A DNA stretch of 6,170 nt from an uncultured Eubacteriales bacterium. Lineage in GTDB: Bacteria > Bacillota > Clostridia > Oscillospirales > Acutalibacteraceae. The stretch is taken from contig ONYV01000077.1 of the NCBI GenBank assembly GCA_900322105.1, positions 1 to 6,170 on the forward strand, read 5' to 3'. Positions within the stretch are counted from its first letter, which is position 1, and each line of letters starts with the position of its first letter. Shown here piece after piece: positions 1 through 4,332 of the stretch. Below the pieces are notes generated by a model. The model ran no database searches. It was not told the origin of the DNA and saw nothing but the letters and a program-made list of their open reading frames with translations. The position numbers and the translations under genes were made by a program.

Positions 1-638
1 ATAACGGCTATATCAACGTAGACAACCGCAAGATGTCCAAATCACTGAACAATTTCTTTACCGTAAGGGATGTAGCAGATCAATACGGCTATGAGCCGAT
101 CCGTTATCTGATGCTGTCGTCCCATTACCGCAGCCCGATCAACTATTCTGTTGAGATCATCGAGCAGTGCAAGGCTTCTCTTGAAAGACTCTATAACTGC
201 CGTGACGACCTGAAATTCCTTGCTTCCCACGCAGAAGGCGAACTGAAAGCAGAGGAAGAGGCGATCAAAGCAAAGCTGCTTTCCCATAAGGATGACTTTA
301 TCACCGCAATGGACGATGACTTTAACACCGCAGACGGTATTTCTGCGCTCTTTGAACTGGCAAGAGATATCAATTCCAATATCAATCCGCAAACGCAGCC
401 CTCGAAGGCGCTTTGTGACTTTGCGCTGTCGCTGTATCAGGAGATCGCGGATGTTCTCGGTCTGCTGTACGTCAAGAAAGATGAGATCGACGAGGAAGTC
501 AAGAACCTGATCGAACTGAGAAATCAGGCAAGAAAAGAGAAGAACTGGGCGGAAGCGGACAGGATCCGTGACGAATTGAAAGCAAAGGGCATCACGATCA
601 AAGATACGCCCAAGGGTACGATCGTGGTGACGGAATAA
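1..638 (+). CDS. cysS: Cysteinyl-tRNA synthetase, C-terminal part (5' end outside window)
   Basis: This is the cytoplasmic class I aminoacyl-tRNA synthetase that charges tRNA-Cys with cysteine. The gene is cut by the window edge. The first complete codon is at base 3, and the reading frame is open from there to the TAA at 636-638, giving 211 visible residues. The visible part opens with NGYINVDNRKMSKS, which contains the KMSKS ATP-binding loop of the catalytic domain (visible residues 10-14). The helical DALR anticodon-binding domain follows, with the family's conserved DDFNT stretch in mid-domain. The usual CysRS tail closes it: WAEADRIRDELKAKGI and then DTPKGT. An ATG inside the KMSKS motif at base 33 is internal and is not the start. 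cdd starts 9 nt after the stop, so the two are probably co-transcribed. I see no frameshift or lesion. Identification is firm. Confidence 0.97.
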   Translation, partial: NGYINVDNRKMSKSLNNFFTVRDVADQYGYEPIRYLMLSSHYRSPINYSVEIIEQCKASLERLYNCRDDLKFLASHAEGELKAEEEAIKAKLLSHKDDFITAMDDDFNTADGISALFELARDINSNINPQTQPSKALCDFALSLYQEIADVLGLLYVKKDEIDEEVKNLIELRNQARKEKNWAEADRIRDELKAKGITIKDTPKGTIVVTE

Positions 639-647
639 GGAACTGTC

Positions 648-1073
648 ATGATGCAGGAAACGGATATCAAAAGACTGATCGAGTCAGCAAGTGAAATCAG
701 AAAACACAGTTATGCGCCGTATTCACACTTCACCGTCGGCGCAGCGCTGATGGCAAAGGACGGCAGTATCTATACAGGCGTGAACGTTGAAAACGCCTCC
801 TATCCTGTCGGGATATGCGCCGAAAGAACGGCGTTTGTCAAGGCAGTGTCCGAAGGGAAAAGTGAGTTTTGCGCGATTGCGATCGTTGGCGGCAGAAAAG
901 AACAAAGTGAGTCGGCACATGAACTCTGCTACCCGTGCGGACTTTGCCGTCAGTTCATGGCGGAATGGTGCAAAGAGGATTTTCTGGTGATCGCAGCCAA
1001 GAACACGAACGAATATTGTGTGCATCCTTTTTCAGAAATATTGCCCTTTGCGTTTTCACTGTCAAAAGAATAA
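648..1073 (+). CDS. cdd: Cytidine deaminase
   Basis: This enzyme deaminates cytidine and deoxycytidine to uridine and deoxyuridine in cytoplasmic pyrimidine salvage. At 141 residues it has the length of the short homotetrameric class, such as that of Bacillus. The catalytic motifs are intact. YAPYSHFTVGAAL lies at residues 22-34. NVENASYPVGICAERTA lies at 46-62, with zinc ligand C57 and proton-shuttling E59. PCGLC at 96-100 supplies zinc ligands C97 and C100. The ATG at 648 is preceded by AAGGA at 637-641, which overlaps the cysS stop and leaves a 6-nt gap. A second ATG at 651 is also possible. It probably shares a transcript with cysS. The pairing has no obvious metabolic logic and looks like simple operon packing. 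A strong hairpin follows the stop. Confidence 0.96.
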   Translation: MMQETDIKRLIESASEIRKHSYAPYSHFTVGAALMAKDGSIYTGVNVENASYPVGICAERTAFVKAVSEGKSEFCAIAIVGGRKEQSESAHELCYPCGLCRQFMAEWCKEDFLVIAAKNTNEYCVHPFSEILPFAFSLSKE

Positions 1074-1082
1074 CACGCAGCA

Positions 1083-1112
1083 ATACCGCACAGCGCAGTA
1101 ACTGTGCGGTAT
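1083..1112. terminator. 11-bp hairpin between cdd and the convergent small ORF
   Basis: ATACCGCACAG (1083-1093) and CTGTGCGGTAT (1102-1112) form a perfect 11-bp stem with an 8-nt loop. AACAC at 1072-1076 could add five pairs with GTGTT at 1113-1117, across a 6-nt one-sided bulge. No U-run follows on either strand, so this is not a textbook intrinsic terminator. Its position, 9 nt after the cdd stop and 46 nt beyond the stop of the minus-strand small ORF, suits a bidirectional end-of-transcript structure. That role is inferred. Confidence 0.55.
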
Positions 1113-1158
1113 GTGTTCATGAATGGTGATCGGCAAACGGATAGAAAAGATGTTCCCT

Positions 1159-1257
1159 TCAAGCCTGATACTGCGGCTGATAGGAAGATATCGGTTCACG
1201 GTAGTCGGGCTGCTTGGAAGGGTCATGCTTTTTGTCCTTTTTCTTTGGATCGCTCAT
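1159..1257 (-). CDS. Small hydrophilic lysine-rich protein, 32 aa (hypothetical)
   Basis: This ORF on the minus strand has 32 codons plus TGA, below the length cut-off of most gene finders. The case for it is its ribosome-binding site. On the minus strand, AGGGGGTGA (plus-strand TCACCCCCT, 1263-1271) matches the anti-Shine-Dalgarno over nine positions with one G-U pair, and it sits 5 nt before the ATG. The product begins MSDPKKKDKKHDPSKQPDY and goes on to a Tyr/Gln/Pro-rich tail ending in QYQA. It has six lysines in the first 15 residues, no hydrophobic segment and no cysteine, so it would be soluble and probably disordered. It starts 71 nt from the divergent methyltransferase gene and runs toward cdd, with the 1083-1112 hairpin downstream. 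I found no convincing promoter. I do not recognise a family and propose no function. It could still be a chance ORF. Confidence 0.5.
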   Translation of the reverse strand: MSDPKKKDKKHDPSKQPDYREPISSYQPQYQA

Positions 1258-1318
1258 TTTGTTCACCCCCTGCTGTTAGCATTGCCAAACAGGAAAGAGT
1301 TATACAGAAAAACTTGTC

Positions 1319-1323
1319 GGAGG
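1319..1323 (+). promoter_or_regulatory. Shine-Dalgarno that fixes the methyltransferase start
   Basis: GGAGG lies 5 nt upstream of the ATG at 1329. The reading frame stays open for 75 codons upstream, to an ATG at 1104. That upstream ATG lies inside the hairpin after cdd and has no ribosome-binding site. The upstream stretch also does not resemble the family's N-terminus. The start is therefore set at 1329. Confidence 0.85.
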
Positions 1324-1328
1324 TCGTT

Positions 1329-2753
1329 ATGATACAGTTGCCGAACGAATACAAAAAGGAAATAGAAGAAATTCTCGGACAGGATGCAGAACGCTTTGAA
1401 AAACTGATGCAGGAAAAACCCTATCGGGGCATTTCGGTGAACAGACTGAAGATCACGCCCGAGAAGCTGCTGCCGCTGCTGCCCTTTGAGGTGCGAAGAT
1501 CGCCGTTTTATCGTGACGGTTTCTATCTTCCCGATACGGCGCAGGGGTTAGGCAACCATCCTTTGCACAGGGCAGGCGCATTTTATGTTCAGGAACCGTC
1601 CGCAGCGTCTGCGGTGTCACTGCTGAATGTGCAGAAAGGCGACAGAGTATTGGATCTTTGCGCTGCGCCCGGCGGCAAATCTGCGCAGATTGCTTCCTGT
1701 CTTGCAGGAACAGGGCTGATCTGGTCAAATGAGATCGTCAAGTCAAGAGCGCAGATACTGCTTTCAAACTTTGAAAGGATGGGTATCATCAAAGGGGTCG
1801 TATCATCACTTTATCCGGAGATACTCTGTGAAAGACTGCAAGGCTTTTTTGACAAGGTGCTGGTGGATGCGCCGTGTTCGGGAGAAGGGATGTTCCGCAA
1901 AAATCCCGAAGCGATCGGTGAATGGAGCCGTGAACACGTCAAAGCGTGCGCCGAAAGACAGCTTTCGATCCTGAATTCCGCCGCAAAAGCCCTCAGAGAC
2001 GGCGGTACTTTGGTGTATTCGACCTGTACTTTTTCGCATGAAGAAAATGAAGGTGTGATCGAGAAATTTCTGAGCCGTCATCCTGAATTTGAAGCGGCAG
2101 AAGCCGCAGAACCTTTTGGCAGAAAGACAGGGGTATCCTGCGGTGTCAGGATCACGCCCTGCGAAGAAGGCGAAGGGCATTTTGCGGCAAAGCTGCGTCG
2201 TAAAGGCGACAGCATAGCGGTATTTTCTGAAAACAGCCGCTATGATAAACTGCCCGATGTGCCGCCGCACTCAAAAGCAAAGACGCATTCTTCACAGTCA
2301 AAACAAAAGCCCGATCTGTCGGAAAGTTTCATCCGAAAGGAACTGAACGAACTGCTTACGGAAATGCCCGAAGGAAACTTGACGGTCGTTAAAGACAAGG
2401 CACTGCTGATGCCGAAAGACTTGCCCGATCTCACAGGGTGCGGCGTGATTCGTGCAGGTGTACTGGTCGGAGAGATGAAGAAAAACCGCTTTGAACCTGC
2501 TCATAGTTTATTTATGGCGCTGCCGCCGTCCTGTTTTCGGCGTGTGCTGACGCTTCCGATGAACGATCAGCGCATCGGGGAATTTTTGCAGGGATTTGAG
2601 ATCGACTGCGAAGGGGAGAACGGCTATACGGCAGTGGCACCGGACGGGATGATGAATCTTGGTTTCGGAAAATGCTCGGACGGCAGATTGAAAAATAAGT
2701 ACCCGAAGGGTCTGAGAGGACGTACCGCCGCATTGGCGGAAGAGCCGGAATGA
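1329..2753 (+). CDS. rsmF: RsmF-like 16S rRNA (cytosine-C5) methyltransferase, NOL1/NOP2/sun family
   Basis: This is a 474-residue S-adenosylmethionine-dependent RNA m5C methyltransferase. Residues about 1-90 form the N-terminal RNA-binding region, ending in GAFYVQEPSA (83-92). The Rossmann-fold catalytic core follows. Its SAM-binding motif I is VLDLCAAPGGK (107-117). Motif IV is DAPCSGEGMFRKN (180-192), with the PC cysteine at C183. Motif VI is YSTCTFSHEENE (230-241), with the presumed nucleophile C233. A polar linker at about 300-330 leads to the C-terminal domains typical of bacterial RsmF/YebU, ending with a PUA-like segment (KNKYPKGLRGR, 456-465). E. coli RsmF modifies C1407 of 16S rRNA. 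Related Gram-positive and Thermus enzymes modify C1404 or neighbours, so the exact target base is not settled and the gene symbol is by family. It stands alone between hairpins; no clear promoter was found. Confidence 0.92.
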   Translation: MIQLPNEYKKEIEEILGQDAERFEKLMQEKPYRGISVNRLKITPEKLLPLLPFEVRRSPFYRDGFYLPDTAQGLGNHPLHRAGAFYVQEPSAASAVSLLNVQKGDRVLDLCAAPGGKSAQIASCLAGTGLIWSNEIVKSRAQILLSNFERMGIIKGVVSSLYPEILCERLQGFFDKVLVDAPCSGEGMFRKNPEAIGEWSREHVKACAERQLSILNSAAKALRDGGTLVYSTCTFSHEENEGVIEKFLSRHPEFEAAEAAEPFGRKTGVSCGVRITPCEEGEGHFAAKLRRKGDSIAVFSENSRYDKLPDVPPHSKAKTHSSQSKQKPDLSESFIRKELNELLTEMPEGNLTVVKDKALLMPKDLPDLTGCGVIRAGVLVGEMKKNRFEPAHSLFMALPPSCFRRVLTLPMNDQRIGEFLQGFEIDCEGENGYTAVAPDGMMNLGFGKCSDGRLKNKYPKGLRGRTAALAEEPE

Positions 2754-2798
2754 TCGCAGTGTTTGTGATGCTCACGGTCGAATCGCTTGCTATATCGG

Positions 2799-2836
2799 TT
2801 CTCTGCGCAGCGGTATCTTCTCTGCGCAGCGGTATC
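2799..2836. repeat. Two tandem copies of a 19-bp repeat
   Basis: TTCTCTGCGCAGCGGTATC occurs at 2799-2817 and is repeated exactly and without a gap at 2818-2836. Each copy contains the palindrome TGCGCA. The repeat lies between the methyltransferase stop and its terminator. It has no evident function and may be a replication-slippage duplication. Confidence 0.9.
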
Positions 2837-2859
2837 TATAGAATGAAAAATATATACAT

Positions 2860-2908
2860 AAAAACAGAGCAGACTGACGAAAAAAGTCCATCGGTCTGCT
2901 CTGTTTTT
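2860..2908. terminator. Strong bidirectional intrinsic terminator
   Basis: The arms 2860-2874 and 2894-2908 are perfect 15-bp complements (AAAAACAGAGCAGAC against GTCTGCTCTGTTTTT). Three further pairs extend the stem inward, one of them a T-G wobble, leaving a 13-nt loop. Reading right, the stem ends in TTTTT at 2904-2908. Reading left, the plus-strand A-run at 2860-2864 becomes the U-run. It therefore ends both the methyltransferase transcript from the left and the small membrane-protein transcript from the right. Confidence 0.93.
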
Positions 2909-2947
2909 GCGCTCGTTCGGGATCATGCTGCGGTTTGATGCTCGATT

Positions 2948-3058
2948 TTATCTGCCCCATGTAAGGGTGTACAGCAAAATAGAGAAAACGCCCAGCACCA
3001 TCATGATGCAGAGAACGATACAAATAATGCGGATGATCTTTTTCTTTCTGTTAAACAT
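2948..3058 (-). CDS. Small single-pass membrane protein, 36 aa (hypothetical)
   Basis: This is a minus-strand gene of 36 codons plus TAA, too short for routine ORF calling. A complete expression cassette supports it. The promoter is TTGACA-17 nt-TAGAAT (3133 to 3105). GGAG (plus-strand CTCC, 3066-3069) sits 7 nt before the ATG at 3058. The 2860-2908 terminator lies about 40 nt past the stop. The product starts MFNRKKKIIR, and a continuous hydrophobic stretch from about residue 8 to 31 forms one membrane helix, followed by TLTWGR. The basic RKKK before the helix predicts a cytoplasmic N-terminus (positive-inside rule) and a very short outer tail. The architecture resembles tiny Firmicutes membrane proteins such as the stressosome-associated Prli42 or the DUF4044 group. 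That is similarity of layout only, not a homology claim. It lies upstream of, and on the opposite strand from, the ctsR operon. No function is assigned. Confidence 0.78.
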   Translation of the reverse strand: MFNRKKKIIRIICIVLCIMMVLGVFSILLYTLTWGR

Positions 3059-3104
3059 ACTGATGCTCCGTTCTGAATTGTGTGGTCATATACTGTCTGT
3101 ATCT

Positions 3105-3133
3105 ATTCTATAACCTTTTTCTCTCTGTGTCAA
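3105..3133 (-). promoter_or_regulatory. Sigma-A promoter for the small membrane protein gene
   Basis: On the minus strand, a perfect -35 box TTGACA (plus-strand 3128-3133) is followed after exactly 17 nt by TAGAAT (3105-3110, 5 of 6 to TATAAT). Transcription should begin near 3098, giving a 5' leader of about 40 nt before the ATG at 3058. Confidence 0.85.
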
Positions 3134-3434
3134 CTTTTAGGGAAAGCATTCGGGAATTTCTGAATGAACGGATGACTTGCGATAAGATGAAAAGTACGGC
3201 ACGGTCGGGGAATCAGAACGTTTATTCTGACTTTTGTGTCCTGTGTAAAATACCATGAGAGAATATGGTGCTTGACATGAGTGAAATGTGGAACTTCTTT
3301 TTTGAACGAGATCAAAAAAACTTTGACTTTCCCGTAAAAGTCAAAGTCTTGTGAAAAGCCAAAAAATAGTAAATTGTTTGAAATAAAGAGAAAACAAAAG
3401 AAAAACAGAGAAAACAAGAGATAATCCTATTCGG
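3134..3434. other. Intergenic region upstream of the ctsR promoter, no gene seen
   Basis: I see no credible coding region on either strand here. The open frames are AT-rich minus-strand readings without ribosome-binding sites. There is a weak 6-bp hairpin at 3213-3230 (TCAGAA/TTCTGA) and the inverted-heptad hairpin at 3320-3347. From about 3352 to 3425 the plus strand is strongly A- and G-rich, with repeated AGAAAAC-like words. The last part of this tract is where an A-rich upstream promoter element or bent DNA could assist the ctsR promoter, but no such activity can be shown from sequence. Confidence 0.7.
3313..3347 (-). terminator. Inverted TTTGACT heptads: minus-strand terminator-like hairpin or CtsR-related site
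   Basis: ACTTTGACTTT (3320-3330) and AAAGTCAAAGT (3337-3347) form a perfect 11-bp stem with a 6-nt loop. Plus-strand A residues at 3313-3320 give a U-run just after the hairpin for a leftward transcript, the form of an intrinsic terminator. However, no gene or clear promoter reads into it from the right. The arms also contain TTTGACT (3322-3328) and its complement AGTCAAA (3339-3345), the same heptad as the CtsR sites 100 bp downstream, but facing each other instead of in tandem. Confidence 0.5.
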
Positions 3435-3437
3435 GAT

Positions 3438-3477
3438 AGTCAAATTTGACTTATTTTGACTTTGACCTTTTCTGACT
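3438..3477 (+). promoter_or_regulatory. CtsR operator cluster overlapping the -35 box
   Basis: The established CtsR operator is a tandem heptad, RGTCAAA-NAN-RGTCAAA. In reverse complement, two such pairs lie here. TTTGACT at 3445-3451 and 3455-3461 have perfect heptads with one spacer mismatch. TTTGACC at 3461-3467 and TCTGACT at 3471-3477 have one heptad mismatch and a fitting spacer. The pairs overlap by one base at 3461. An opposed heptad at 3438-3444 makes a 14-bp perfect palindrome, AGTCAAATTTGACT (3438-3451). The inverted repeat GATAGTCA (3435-3442)/TGACTATC (3473-3480) frames the block. The second pair covers the -35 box, so bound CtsR should block RNA polymerase and give negative autoregulation. 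Confidence 0.85.
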
Positions 3478-3490
3478 ATCAGGTTATAAT
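3462..3490 (+). promoter_or_regulatory. Sigma-A promoter of the ctsR-mcsA-mcsB operon
   Basis: The -35 box TTGACC (3462-3467, 5 of 6) and the perfect -10 box TATAAT (3485-3490) are separated by 17 nt. Transcription should start near 3497, giving a leader of about 160 nt before the first translated codon. Near-consensus boxes buried in CtsR heptads fit a strong promoter held down by CtsR and released on heat or protein stress. Confidence 0.9.
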
Positions 3491-3500
3491 AAATTCGCAA

Positions 3501-3517
3501 GGTCAGAGAAGGACAAA
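3501..3517 (+). promoter_or_regulatory. Possible degenerate CtsR operator at the transcription start
   Basis: GGTCAGA-GAA-GGACAAA fits RGTCAAA-NAN-RGTCAAA with correct spacing and one mismatch per heptad. It lies just downstream of the predicted start site, a position where a repressor could also block initiation. With two mismatches it could be a chance match. Confidence 0.4.
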
Positions 3518-3587
3518 CAGAGAAGCAGAAAACGAACTGAACCTTGAAATACAAAACAGTTGACCGTATCAAACGGAAAGATTGAAG

Positions 3588-3635
3588 CTGTCCGACTTCA
3601 AAATAGCGAAGCAGAGCATTCAGGCAAACGGACAG
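3588..3635 (+). other. Hairpin in the ctsR 5' leader
   Basis: CTGTCCG (3588-3594) is complementary to CGGACAG (3629-3635). It encloses 34 nt, inside which CTTC (3596-3599) can pair with GAAG (3608-3611). A competing small stem pairs TGAAG, just upstream, with CTTCA (3596-3600). The structure ends 8 nt before the Shine-Dalgarno at 3644. It may influence translation, but no known riboswitch or RNA thermometer class is recognised. Confidence 0.4.
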
Positions 3636-3643
3636 ATTATCGG

Positions 3644-3652
3644 AAGGAGGTG
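3644..3652 (+). promoter_or_regulatory. Near-ideal Shine-Dalgarno that serves the upstream ORF, not ctsR
   Basis: AAGGAGGTG is almost a full complement of the 16S rRNA 3' end. It lies 7 nt before the ATG at 3658 after its last G of AAGGAGG. That ATG opens a 12-codon ORF in a different frame from ctsR. The ctsR start candidates are 26 to 53 nt further on and have no usable site of their own. Confidence 0.85.
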
Positions 3653-3657
3653 CGGGG

Positions 3658-3696
3658 ATGACCGAGCAGAAAGGATATGGCGGTTTTCCCGGATAG
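3658..3696 (+). CDS. 12-codon upstream ORF leading into ctsR
   Basis: ATG at 3658 follows an optimal Shine-Dalgarno and encodes MTEQKGYGGFPG, ending in TAG at 3694-3696. One nucleotide separates this stop from the ATG at 3698, where the CtsR family homology begins. Ribosomes loaded here would finish beside the ctsR start and could reinitiate. The peptide has four glycines and no run of a single regulatory amino acid, so classical amino-acid attenuation is unlikely. The alternatives are a frameshift, programmed or a sequencing error, that joins this start to the ctsR frame, or a dispensable reading frame. The sequence shows the arrangement clearly; translation is inferred. Confidence 0.5.
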   Translation: MTEQKGYGGFPG

Positions 3697-3697
3697 C

Positions 3698-4156
3698 ATG
3701 AAGATGAGTGACATTGTTGCGAAGTATATCATCGAGATGCTGGACGAAAAGAACGGCAACGCAGAAATACAGCGCAATGAACTTGCAGGACTGCTTGGCT
3801 GTGTGCCAAGTCAGATCAACTACGTGATTTCGTCAAGATTCACGCCCGAACAGGGGTATATTGTAGAGAGCAGAAGAGGCGGCGGCGGTTATATTCGGAT
3901 CACACGCATCACCGCCGATCCGAGGATCACGATCATGCACGTTGTCAATACCATCGGAGACAGCATTTCTGCGACAGTGGCGTCAACCATACTTGAAAAT
4001 ATGGCGCAGAGAAACATGATCGACTCGTTTGAAAAAAAACTGCTGATGTCTGCATTGTCGGACGCTGCTTATAAAACAGTGCCGCAGGAATGCAGAGACA
4101 GCCTTCGGGCGGATATCATGAAACGAATGTTAGCAACGATCGTTGCCATGCAATAA
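3698..4156 (+). CDS. ctsR: CtsR, transcriptional repressor of class III stress genes
   Basis: This is the dimeric winged-helix repressor of clp and other protein quality-control genes. It senses heat and is inactivated through the McsA/McsB system. From the chosen start the protein has 152 residues, close to Bacillus CtsR. The N-terminal DNA-binding domain contains CVPSQINYVISSRFTPEQGYIVESRRGGGGYIRI (in two parts: residues 35-50, then 51-68). GGGG at 61-64 is the glycine-rich wing known as the heat-sensing element, and the preceding R59-R60 correspond to the arginine region targeted by McsB in the family. The C-terminal helical dimerisation domain follows. The frame allows ATG at 3677, 3698 or 3704. 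I chose 3698 because homology begins at MKMSDIV and because the upstream ORF stops at 3696. A start at 3677 would add seven residues, with AAAGGA only 1 nt away. It heads the operon and probably represses its own promoter. Confidence 0.95.
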   Translation: MKMSDIVAKYIIEMLDEKNGNAEIQRNELAGLLGCVPSQINYVISSRFTPEQGYIVESRRGGGGYIRITRITADPRITIMHVVNTIGDSISATVASTILENMAQRNMIDSFEKKLLMSALSDAAYKTVPQECRDSLRADIMKRMLATIVAMQ

Positions 4157-4160
4157 TGAA

Positions 4161-4189
4161 CAATGTGCAATGAATGAGCAATGTGCAAT
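4161..4189 (+). repeat. Short direct repeat CAATGTGCAAT x2
   Basis: CAATGTGCAAT occurs at 4161-4171 and 4179-4189 with an 18-bp period, starting 4 nt after the ctsR stop. Related words (CAATAATGAA, CAATGAATGA) surround it. Similar TGAACAATGTGCAATG strings are, from memory, frequent as short intergenic repeats in many bacteria. No function is evident. Confidence 0.75.
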
Positions 4190-4225
4190 TCAAGACATAA
4201 GCACAAGAAAGCATCATGTCTTGAA
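4189..4225 (+). other. 10-bp hairpin in the ctsR-mcsA gap
   Basis: TTCAAGACAT (4189-4198) and ATGTCTTGAA (4216-4225) are perfect complements around a 17-nt loop. No U-run follows, so it is not a simple terminator. It could stabilise or mark the 3' end of a processed ctsR segment, which would let ctsR and mcsA levels differ. That is inference. Confidence 0.6.
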
Positions 4226-4240
4226 GAAGTAAGCCCAAAA

Positions 4241-4315
4241 CAGGCTTTATAGCCTGCGACGGCGATCGAAGGAAGAATACCGATGATTCCCCAAAAGGGA
4301 GCGCAGGCTCTGCGC
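4241..4315 (+). promoter_or_regulatory. Mutually exclusive hairpins in the mcsA leader
   Basis: CAGGCT occurs at 4241-4246 and again at 4304-4309, and AGCCTG (4251-4256) can pair with either copy. Fold A is the local hairpin CAGGCT-TTAT-AGCCTG (4241-4256). Fold B is a long-range 8-bp stem, AGCCTGCG (4251-4258) with CGCAGGCT (4302-4309). Fold C is GCGCAG (4301-4306) with CTGCGC (4310-4315), ending 2 nt before the mcsA Shine-Dalgarno region. A and C can coexist, while B excludes both. The layout is like that of an attenuator or switch but matches no riboswitch class I know. Confidence 0.45.
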
Positions 4316-4332
4316 GAAAGGAGAGATTTGTT

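Noticed and set aside
1104..1328. 75-codon N-terminal extension of the methyltransferase from an ATG at 1104
   Set aside because: The ATG lies inside the hairpin after cdd and has no Shine-Dalgarno. The extension lacks family character, while GGAGG sits 5 nt before the ATG at 1329.
2750..2938. 62-codon plus-strand ORF overlapping the methyltransferase stop (ATGA)
   Set aside because: It reads through the tandem repeat and straight across the strong terminator hairpin, has no Shine-Dalgarno, and has no protein-like pattern.
3130..3572. Two overlapping Phe/Ser-rich minus-strand ORFs in the ctsR upstream region
   Set aside because: They read the complement of the A/G-rich tract and the CtsR operators. 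They have no ribosome-binding site, and their composition is explained by base bias.
3134..3643. HrcA CIRCE element near the heat-shock promoter
   Set aside because: No TTAGCACTC-N9-GAGTGCTAA or close variant was found. The regulatory sites are of the CtsR type only.
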